NCBI GenBank assembly: GCA_902766525.1
Contig: CACXDX010000100.1
Span: forward strand, 1-5,166
DNA from: an uncultured Bacillota bacterium
Lineage (GTDB): Bacteria; Bacillota; Dehalobacteriia; UBA7702
DNA: 5,166 nucleotides
Direction of reading: 5' to 3'
A program made the translations under genes and the position numbers. Every line of letters starts with the position of its first letter. Positions within the stretch are counted from its first letter, which is position 1. The notes under the pieces were generated by a model. That model made no database searches. It saw nothing but the letters and a program-made list of their open reading frames with translations, and had not been told where the DNA came from. Shown piece by piece: positions 1-4,489 of the stretch.

Positions 1-13
1 TATATTATTGTAA

Positions 14-28
14 AGGACATCATGTCCT
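14..28. promoter_or_regulatory. 15-bp palindrome in the leader of the hydantoinase-like gene
   Basis: AGGACAT and ATGTCCT form perfect 7-base arms around a single central C, 28 bases before the start codon. The palindrome could be an operator. It lies just downstream of a TATTAT at 3-8 that resembles a -10 box, but any -35 box would fall outside the window. It could also be a 6-bp stem with a TCA loop; a T-rich stretch (33-37) follows after four bases, so a weak terminator of an upstream gene is possible. The symmetry is seen directly; the role is undecided. Confidence 0.4.
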
Positions 29-45
29 CATACTTTTTCTGTTTT

Positions 46-51
46 GGGAGG
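46..51 (+). promoter_or_regulatory. Shine-Dalgarno site of the hydantoinase-like gene
   Basis: GGGAGG ends five bases before the ATG at 57 and fixes that start. The next residues, MTVVLGIDTGG, open directly into the phosphate-binding motif of the family, as expected for a true N-terminus. Confidence 0.8.
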
Positions 52-56
52 AAAAA

Positions 57-2102
57 ATGACCGTAGTTTTGGGTATTGATACCGGCGGCACCTATACGGA
101 TGGCGTCGTTTTGGAACGTGAAAGCAAGAAGATCCTTGCCGCGGCAAAATCGCTGACGACCCACGATGATCTCATTCGCGGTATCCGCGGCGTGCTTACC
201 GATTTGAACTCCGAAGCTTTAAAGGATGTCGCGTATGTCGCTCTTTCCACAACGCTGGCGACAAATGCCATCGTGGAAAATAAGGGCTGCCGTGTCGGGC
301 TGCTGCTCCTCGGTTTTGAGCAAAGCGATGATCTTCCTCCCTGTCTCGCGGCGGAGATCCCCGGGACGATCAGCGTGGCCGGTAAGGAAGCTCAGGCCCT
401 CGATGAAGAAGCCGTTCGCCGCGGGGTGCGATCTTTTGAAGGAAAGGTCGACGCTGTGGCGATTTCCGGAATTTTCAGCGTGAGGAATCCCGCTCATGAA
501 AACAGAGCCAAGGACATCGTCAAAAGCATGCTCGATCTGCCCGTGATCATGGCCCATGAGCTTACGGGAACCATCGGCATGAAAGAGCGAACCAATACGG
601 TCGTGCTCAACGCCAAGCTGATTTCCGTGATCGAAGATCTGATGCGTGCCGTTAAACAGGCAATGACGGAAAACGGCATGGAAGCCCCGTTGATGATCGT
701 GAAAGGGGACGGCAGTCTCATGGATGAAAAACAGGCCAGGGAACGTCCCATCGAGACGATCCTTTCGGGACCTGCCGCCAGTATTATCGGCGCGACTTAT
801 CTCTGCGACGTTAAAGACGCCCTCGTCTGCGATATGGGCGGAACCACGACGGATGTGGCGATCCTCGCCAACGGCAAACCCCGGCTTTCCCGGGAAGGTG
901 CCGACGTCGGCGGCTGGCGCACCAGGATCTCGGCGGTGAATGCCTATACCTTCGGTCTCGGCGGCGACAGCCATTTCTCCCGTGATCTTGAAACCGGTTA
1001 TTGGCGGGTGGGGCCGCGCCGCAGTCGTCCCATCTCCATCGTGGCCGAGGAATATCCCCATTATAAAGCGGAACTCTATCACCTGTATCACCATATGGCG
1101 GGGTTTTACATCTATACTCCCGTCGACGGTTTCCAGCTCCTGCGCGATCCCGACCGCGGTATTGAACTTTCCGACACGCAGCTCCGCGCCATTGAAATTC
1201 TGAAGGAAGGACCCCATACCGTTTATGAATTGGGTAAGCGCATCGGTATCGATCCGAACTTCATCCATTTTAACCGTTTGATCGAATACGGTATCATCAG
1301 CCTCGTCGGTTTTACGCCCACCGATGTTTTGCTGGCCAACGGCGGCTATGATGTCGGTGACGCCGAGGCGGCCCGCGTTGCCGCTCAAATCCTTGCCATG
1401 GACCGCGACATGAGTGAGGAAGACTTCTATCGGCTCTGTCTGGACCGGGTGGAAGAAAAGATGTGCCGCTCGCTGCTGACCTGTGTGTTGGATCAGGACG
1501 GTGCTGACGGCGAGCAAAATGAAAAGCTGGCGGAATACTATTTTGAAAAAGCGATCAAGCGTCGGCAAAGCGATTTCTTCCGCGTTGATTTTTCCATCGA
1601 CAGCGATATCGTCGGCATCGGCGCACCCATCGCTGCCTGGCTGCCGACGGCGGCCGACCGTTTCAATGTCAAACCGCTGATTTGCGATCATCATGATGTG
1701 GCCAACGCCATCGGCGCCGCCGCGGGAGAAGTGATGACGATCTATTCGCTCCTCGTTCAGAACCACGGCGGAGAATGTCTCTCGATTTACGCGCCCTGGG
1801 GCAAGACCGACGTTTACCGTGATTTGTCGAAGGGACCGAAAAAAGCGCTGACCGTTGAGGATATGGCGGAAGAAGTGATAGAACAGGCCATCGAGGACGG
1901 GAAAGAACATCTCAGAGAAAATATGGCCGCCCAAGCCATTGAGGATTATGAGATCCTCGTTGAACGGCACGATTCCAAACTCAATGAAGGCTACAACAAC
2001 AGCGTCAATCTCTTTATCGAAACCCGTGTTGACGTCATTGCCGTCGGTTTGCCGGCCTGGATCAACCGGGAAAAGGAAGACGATGACAAAGCCGCACGGT
2101 AA
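57..2102 (+). CDS. Hydantoinase A/oxoprolinase-family ATPase (ASKHA fold)
   Basis: A 681-residue protein of the HyuA/oxoprolinase family, probably cytoplasmic, with no signal peptide or membrane segment. Visible motifs are the N-terminal phosphate loop GIDTGGTYTDGV (6-17), STTLATNAIVE (64-74), ILSGPAASIIGA (235-246), the second phosphate loop DMGGTTTDVA (259-268), FGLGGDSH (299-306), and a late DHHDVANAIGAAAGEV segment (544-559). Together these form an actin-like ATPase core. Residues about 371-425 resemble a winged-helix segment and run into GFTPTDVL, seen in one HyuA subfamily. Known members cleave hydantoins or 5-oxoproline with ATP, usually with a HyuB partner, but no hyuB is present here. 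Its neighbours are DUF1638 and MetH-activation-like proteins, so I infer an ATP-driven role in corrinoid-protein activation rather than hydantoin use. About 120 C-terminal residues beyond the core are unassigned. The family call is firm; the substrate is unknown. Confidence 0.9.
   Translation: MTVVLGIDTGGTYTDGVVLERESKKILAAAKSLTTHDDLIRGIRGVLTDLNSEALKDVAYVALSTTLATNAIVENKGCRVGLLLLGFEQSDDLPPCLAAEIPGTISVAGKEAQALDEEAVRRGVRSFEGKVDAVAISGIFSVRNPAHENRAKDIVKSMLDLPVIMAHELTGTIGMKERTNTVVLNAKLISVIEDLMRAVKQAMTENGMEAPLMIVKGDGSLMDEKQARERPIETILSGPAASIIGATYLCDVKDALVCDMGGTTTDVAILANGKPRLSREGADVGGWRTRISAVNAYTFGLGGDSHFSRDLETGYWRVGPRRSRPISIVAEEYPHYKAELYHLYHHMAGFYIYTPVDGFQLLRDPDRGIELSDTQLRAIEILKEGPHTVYELGKRIGIDPNFIHFNRLIEYGIISLVGFTPTDVLLANGGYDVGDAEAARVAAQILAMDRDMSEEDFYRLCLDRVEEKMCRSLLTCVLDQDGADGEQNEKLAEYYFEKAIKRRQSDFFRVDFSIDSDIVGIGAPIAAWLPTAADRFNVKPLICDHHDVANAIGAAAGEVMTIYSLLVQNHGGECLSIYAPWGKTDVYRDLSKGPKKALTVEDMAEEVIEQAIEDGKEHLRENMAAQAIEDYEILVERHDSKLNEGYNNSVNLFIETRVDVIAVGLPAWINREKEDDDKAAR
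1167..1331 (+). other. Winged-helix-like segment inside the hydantoinase-like protein
   Basis: Residues about 371-425 read like a MarR-type winged helix. A helix with LRAIEILKEGP is followed by TVYELGKRIGID (helix two and turn), a third helix ending in NRLIEYGIISLVG, and a GFTPTDVL exit. The pattern is seen in the protein sequence. Whether it binds nucleic acid or is simply an inserted structural subdomain cannot be told; in this family a structural or partner-binding role seems more likely. Confidence 0.45.
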
Positions 2103-2128
2103 AACAGTAAAACAGTAAGAACAGTAAG
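2100..2128 (+). repeat. Short direct repeat over the stop codon, with stops in all three frames
   Basis: TAAAACAG occurs at 2100-2107 and again at 2108-2115, then as TAAGAACAG at 2116-2124, followed by another TAAG. Each unit begins with TAA. Because the first two units are 8 bases long, the TAAs at 2100, 2108 and 2116 fall in three different frames. The first is the stop codon of the hydantoinase-like gene. The arrangement would block any read-through. It may also just be slippage of an A-rich repeat. Confidence 0.7.
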
Positions 2129-2138
2129 CAAATACGGC

Positions 2139-2282
2139 ATGACCGAAAGGAAGAACAAAGGACAAAAGCATAGAAAAAAGAATTGCCGCCGCATTGCCGG
2201 GGTGCGGAGGATAAGTAAAGAACAACGGAATAATTTTGTGAATGCTGTCGAACTGACAGCCCAAAGGAGGTTTTTTCAATGA
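2139..2282 (+). CDS. Possible small basic ORF (47 codons), start overlapping the next gene by ATGA
   Basis: An open frame of 47 residues starts at the ATG at 2139 and ends with a TGA that overlaps the ATG of the next gene (ATGA, 2279-2282), the usual geometry of translational coupling. The product would be very basic: 9 Arg and 6 Lys against 3 Glu and no Asp. Residues 19-33 (IAGVRRISKEQRNNF) resemble parts of the next protein: LAGKDRRVTEN at 10-20 and RNRF at 27-30. Against it, I see no convincing Shine-Dalgarno before the ATG, and the frame is short enough to occur by chance. It could be a real small gene, an upstream reading-frame control element, or a frame-shifted remnant of the repeat protein. 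It fills most of the 176-bp gap between the flanking genes. Confidence 0.3.
   Translation: MTERKNKGQKHRKKNCRRIAGVRRISKEQRNNFVNAVELTAQRRFFQ
2244..2260 (+). promoter_or_regulatory. Small hairpin just upstream of a strong ribosome binding site
   Basis: GCTGTC and GACAGC form a perfect 6-bp stem with a 5-base GAACT loop, ending two bases before the AAAGGAGG site. The T-run at 2271-2276 lies after the Shine-Dalgarno rather than directly after the stem, so it does not look like a terminator. A role in mRNA stability or in access to the ribosome site is possible. Confidence 0.4.
2263..2270 (+). promoter_or_regulatory. Near-perfect Shine-Dalgarno of the basic repeat protein
   Basis: AAAGGAGG lies eight bases before the ATG at 2279. 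It is the strongest ribosome site in the window. It is the main reason to accept the unrecognised repeat-protein frame as a real, well-translated gene. Confidence 0.8.
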
Positions 2283-3076
2283 CGAAATATAATGATTATC
2301 TCATGCTCGCCGGAAAAGACCGGAGGGTGACAGAGAACAAGGCAACACGCCGCAGCAGAAATCGATTCGGCCAAGTGGCCGTGAGCAGAAACAAAATCCA
2401 GGATGTACCGGCGGAAAATCGCGGCAAAAACCGCTTTTGTCATTCGGCTGCCCGAAAACACCGTTTTGAACCCGTGGAAGCGATGAAACCGCTGAGCCCC
2501 CCGGCTTACGGTATACTGACGGGAAGAGAAAACGGATTATTTGAAAAATTAGCGGCGAAAAAACAGAGAAACGGCTTTTCCCGTGTGGCGATGAAAGGAA
2601 ACGGCAGGGAAAGTTCCCCCGCCGAAAGAAACAGCCGCAATCGTTTCACTATGAATGTCAGGGTCGGAAATCACGTATCCGATGATCGGACTTCGCCGCC
2701 GATCGCGGAATACCGCTTGCTTGCCGGCAGAGAACGCCGCCTGATGATCCATCCTCAAAGGAAACAGTTCCGCCTGCTTGCCGGCAGAGGACGTCGTCTG
2801 ATGATCCATCCTCATGGGAAACGGTATCACCTGCTGGCCGGCAGAGACCGCCGTCTTCCCGTTCGCTCCGAAGGGAAGCAATTTCGTTTGCTGGGCGGCA
2901 GAAGCCGGCGTTTTAAAACGCTTTGGCTGCCGATGGTTCCCGTTGTGGAAATGCCCCGCCGGATCGTCCCCGTTATCGTGGCGAAAAGAGATCTCGCGGT
3001 TATCGGCGGCAGACCCTACGGACGGATCTATCCGTTTCGGCCCATTGATGACAATGAAACATTGATCGGAGGATAA
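2279..3076 (+). CDS. Unrecognised, highly basic repeat protein
   Basis: I do not recognise this 265-residue protein. By hand count it has 44 Arg and 16 Lys against 22 Asp+Glu, giving a net charge near +38. It has no signal peptide and no clear membrane segment. Its frame carries at least seven copies of (Y/F/L)-x-(hydrophobic)-(L/I)-(A/T/G)-G-(R/K), starting at residues 7, 77, 145, 164, 183, 202 and 239, usually followed by more Arg. Residues 7-76 and 77-144 look like two diverged copies of a 70-residue unit. Residues 145-212 are a 19-residue repeat. The C-terminal tail (about 216-265) is less basic and has a Val/Pro-rich stretch. A strong Shine-Dalgarno fixes the start, and the last two codons (GGA GGA) form the ribosome site of the next gene, so the two are probably co-translated. 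Arg codons AGA/AGG make up 15 of 44, against about 5 of 41 in the hydantoinase-like gene. This hints at a different origin or fast evolution. Nucleic-acid binding is a guess from charge only. Confidence 0.7.
   Translation: MTKYNDYLMLAGKDRRVTENKATRRSRNRFGQVAVSRNKIQDVPAENRGKNRFCHSAARKHRFEPVEAMKPLSPPAYGILTGRENGLFEKLAAKKQRNGFSRVAMKGNGRESSPAERNSRNRFTMNVRVGNHVSDDRTSPPIAEYRLLAGRERRLMIHPQRKQFRLLAGRGRRLMIHPHGKRYHLLAGRDRRLPVRSEGKQFRLLGGRSRRFKTLWLPMVPVVEMPRRIVPVIVAKRDLAVIGGRPYGRIYPFRPIDDNETLIGG
2297..2710 (+). repeat. Two diverged tandem units of about 70 codons
   Basis: Residues 7-76 and 77-144 of the basic protein line up almost without gaps. Paired landmarks are Y7/Y77, L10/L80, G12/G82, RNRF (27-30)/RNGF (97-100), VA (33-34)/VA (103-104), PAE (44-46)/PAE (114-116), and NRF (51-53)/NRF (121-123). 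SPP at 73-75 and 139-141 ends each unit after a small deletion in the second. Within each unit, the N-R-F motif recurs 23 residues apart. The DNA is well diverged, so the duplication is old. Confidence 0.6.
2711..2914 (+). repeat. In-frame 57-bp tandem repeat (three full copies and one partial)
   Basis: Units start at 2711, 2768, 2825 and 2882. Each encodes 19 residues beginning (Y/F)-x-L-L-(A/G)-G-R-x-R-R. The first two units differ at 8 of 57 bases by my count, and they share LMIHP after the Arg pair. The third and fourth units are more diverged, and the fourth breaks off after about 11 codons. The length is an exact multiple of three, so copy-number change would keep the frame. Confidence 0.9.
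3068..3072 (+). promoter_or_regulatory. Shine-Dalgarno of the DUF1638 gene, inside the upstream coding end
   Basis: GGAGG lies in the last two Gly codons of the basic repeat protein, 11 bases before the ATG at 3084. The stop and start codons are only 7 bases apart. This supports co-transcription and probable translational coupling. Confidence 0.65.
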
Positions 3077-3083
3077 AAAAAGA

Positions 3084-3743
3084 ATGAGCAAATATATGAT
3101 GGTCGCCTGCCGTAACATCGAAGATGAGGTTGATGCCGCGATGCGGGAAAAACAGCTGGATTATCCCGTATTGTATCTGAAATCCGGGCTTCACGATCTC
3201 CCCGATCGGCTGCACAGGGAATTGCAGGCTCTGATCGATGCGCTGACCGATATCGATTACCTGCTGCTGCCGATGGGCCGTTGCGGTAATGCCACTTTGG
3301 GATTGCGCTCCGAGCGTTTTTCTCTGGTGTTGCCGAAATGCGAAGACTGCATCAACCTCCTGCTCTCCGATGATTCTTTGAAAGTGGATCGTCCCAAGGG
3401 CCGTATGTTTTATACCCGCGGCTGGCTTTTGAGCGAGCGGGCGGCCCCCAATGAATACGACGACTGCGTACGCAAATACGGCAAAGACAGCGCCGATATG
3501 ATCTTTCAGGCGATGTACAGCGGCTACACTCATTTTGCCATTCTCAAAACGGGTCTTTTCGATATCGAAAAAGCCAAACGCACGCTTATGCCGGTGGCGC
3601 AGACAGCGGGGGTGGATTTCGAAGAGTTGGAAGCACCCTGCGGTATTTTGAAAAAAATGGTTCAGCTGGATCTGGATGAGGAAAATTTCGCCGTCATTCC
3701 GCCGGGAACCGAAGTAACCGAGGAAATGCTGCAGTTATCCTGA
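3084..3743 (+). CDS. DUF1638 family protein
   Basis: A 219-residue, probably soluble protein that I assign to DUF1638 by its overall pattern. It opens with a short strand and Cys (MMVACRN, C9), then a helix-rich part and the hallmark DYLLLPMGRCGNATLGL (59-75). PKCEDCINLLLSDD (84-97) and YTRGWLLSE (110-118) follow. C67, C86, C89 and perhaps C9 and H38 are candidate metal or cofactor ligands, but that is inference. The biochemical function of the family is not settled to my knowledge. Members are found beside corrinoid methyltransferases and their activators in methanogens and anaerobic bacteria, which fits the two MetH-activation-like genes directly downstream. The start is fixed by a GGAGG site; M5 and M6 are less likely alternatives. 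Its stop codon lies in the hairpin that precedes the next gene. Confidence 0.85.
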   Translation: MSKYMMVACRNIEDEVDAAMREKQLDYPVLYLKSGLHDLPDRLHRELQALIDALTDIDYLLLPMGRCGNATLGLRSERFSLVLPKCEDCINLLLSDDSLKVDRPKGRMFYTRGWLLSERAAPNEYDDCVRKYGKDSADMIFQAMYSGYTHFAILKTGLFDIEKAKRTLMPVAQTAGVDFEELEAPCGILKKMVQLDLDEENFAVIPPGTEVTEEMLQLS

Positions 3744-3756
3744 AGAGGACAGCTGC
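3731..3756 (+). promoter_or_regulatory. Imperfect intercistronic hairpin over the DUF1638 stop codon
   Basis: GCAGTTATCCT and AGGACAGCTGC can pair as an 11-bp stem with one G-U pair and one A-C mismatch, closed by a GAAG loop. It includes the TGA stop at 3741-3743 and ends four bases before the AAGGA ribosome site (3761-3765) of the next gene. No U-tract follows, so it is not a standard terminator. A role in mRNA processing, 3'-end protection or setting downstream translation is plausible. Confidence 0.45.
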
Positions 3757-3760
3757 CGAA

Positions 3761-3765
3761 AAGGA
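3761..3765 (+). promoter_or_regulatory. Shine-Dalgarno of the first MetH-activation-like gene
   Basis: AAGGA lies eight bases before the ATG at 3774 and supports that start. The downstream paralogue begins with the same Met-Lys and aligns from residue 1, which confirms the choice. Confidence 0.65.
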
Positions 3766-3773
3766 AGCGGATC

Positions 3774-4466
3774 ATGAAGTATACATTTTTTGATCAATAT
3801 GAACGTCACTTTGACGAAAAGGATGTTTTGAAGAGCCTGCACATGCCGGAGGATCACCCCTTCGGTGAAAGCATTGCCGCCCTGCTGGAGAGAACCGACC
3901 GCATCGCCTGTCCGAAGGCTTTCTTCATTGAGTGTGAGGTGGAACAAATCGAAGACGGCGTGGTGACCGTCGCCCGGCATGACTTTTACAGCCCGATTCT
4001 CTGTAAAAAGCTGGAAGGCGCGAAAGTCGTCTATCCCTATCTTTCCACCTGCGGCAGGGAGCTGGCCGATTTCGGCCTTGAGCTTACCGATATGATGGAG
4101 AAATATGCCTTCGATGCCGTGATGGAATTTTATCGCCGCCAGATCGATGTCATCGCCAAAGGCGCGGTGGAAAACCTTTTGCCGGAAAAGACCGTTGTTT
4201 CCACGTCGAATCCCGGTTCTCTCATCGATTGGCATATCAGTGAACAGAAAACGTTGTTTGATCTCTTCGGTGAAGCCGGAGAAAGGAGCGGCGTTGTTTT
4301 GAACGACAGTTATTTGATGTTTCCGGTAAAGAGTGTTGCCGGCATCGCCTTCGGCAGCAGCGGCGTTATGCACGATTGTGAGCTCTGCCAGAAAGAAAAC
4401 TGTCCCGGCCGCAAAGCCGCTTTTAATATGAAAGCCTATCTCGCGGCAAAGGACGAGGAAATGTAA
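3774..4466 (+). CDS. Stand-alone MetH-activation-domain-like protein, first of two tandem copies
   Basis: A 230-residue protein similar to the C-terminal AdoMet-binding activation domain of B12-dependent methionine synthase, without the other MetH domains. Landmarks are FFIEC (50-54), VYPYLSTCGRELA (86-98), a long helix (105-133), SNPGSLIDW (145-153) with SEQKTLFDLF (156-165), SYLMFPVKSVAGIAF (179-193), and a terminal C202-x2-C205-x4-C210. In MetH this domain binds AdoMet for reductive remethylation of cob(II)alamin. Stand-alone relatives sit with corrinoid methyltransferases in anaerobes. Where MetH has R-x-x-P-G (Arg1134 in E. coli, an AdoMet contact as I recall it), this copy has Thr144, whereas its neighbour keeps Arg. 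AdoMet binding may therefore be lost or altered. The Cys trio could hold metal or an Fe-S cluster, perhaps with C54 or C93. It lies 30 bp after the DUF1638 gene. Confidence 0.85.
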   Translation: MKYTFFDQYERHFDEKDVLKSLHMPEDHPFGESIAALLERTDRIACPKAFFIECEVEQIEDGVVTVARHDFYSPILCKKLEGAKVVYPYLSTCGRELADFGLELTDMMEKYAFDAVMEFYRRQIDVIAKGAVENLLPEKTVVSTSNPGSLIDWHISEQKTLFDLFGEAGERSGVVLNDSYLMFPVKSVAGIAFGSSGVMHDCELCQKENCPGRKAAFNMKAYLAAKDEEM

Positions 4467-4478
4467 GGACGCGGAAAA

Positions 4479-4485
4479 GAGGGGG
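4479..4485 (+). promoter_or_regulatory. G-rich ribosome site of the second MetH-activation-like gene
   Basis: GAGGGGG is a partial match to the consensus; the GAGG at 4479-4482 leaves seven bases to the ATG at 4490. The start is supported mainly by gapless alignment with the upstream paralogue from residue 1. Confidence 0.55.
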
Positions 4486-4489
4486 AACA

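Noticed and set aside
2189..2207. CCGCA/TGCGG inverted repeat in the gap
   Set aside because: Five-base arms with a 9-base loop are weak and expected by chance in this composition.
2244..2276. Intrinsic terminator after the hydantoinase-like gene
   Set aside because: The stem is only 6 bp and the T-run is separated from it by the Shine-Dalgarno of the next gene.
219..2279. 686-codon open frame on the minus strand opposite the hydantoinase-like gene
   Set aside because: The plus strand carries clear ATPase family motifs over the same bases; the minus product has no recognisable motif and looks like a shadow of codon bias.
2711..2914. CRISPR array
   Set aside because: The repeats are contiguous coding units of 57 bp with no unique spacers between them and drift like protein repeats.
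2549..3118. 189-codon minus-strand frame opposite the repeat protein
   Set aside because: Its start lies inside the DUF1638 gene. The plus frame has a near-perfect ribosome site and an older protein-level repeat pattern (70-residue units), which the minus frame does not explain.
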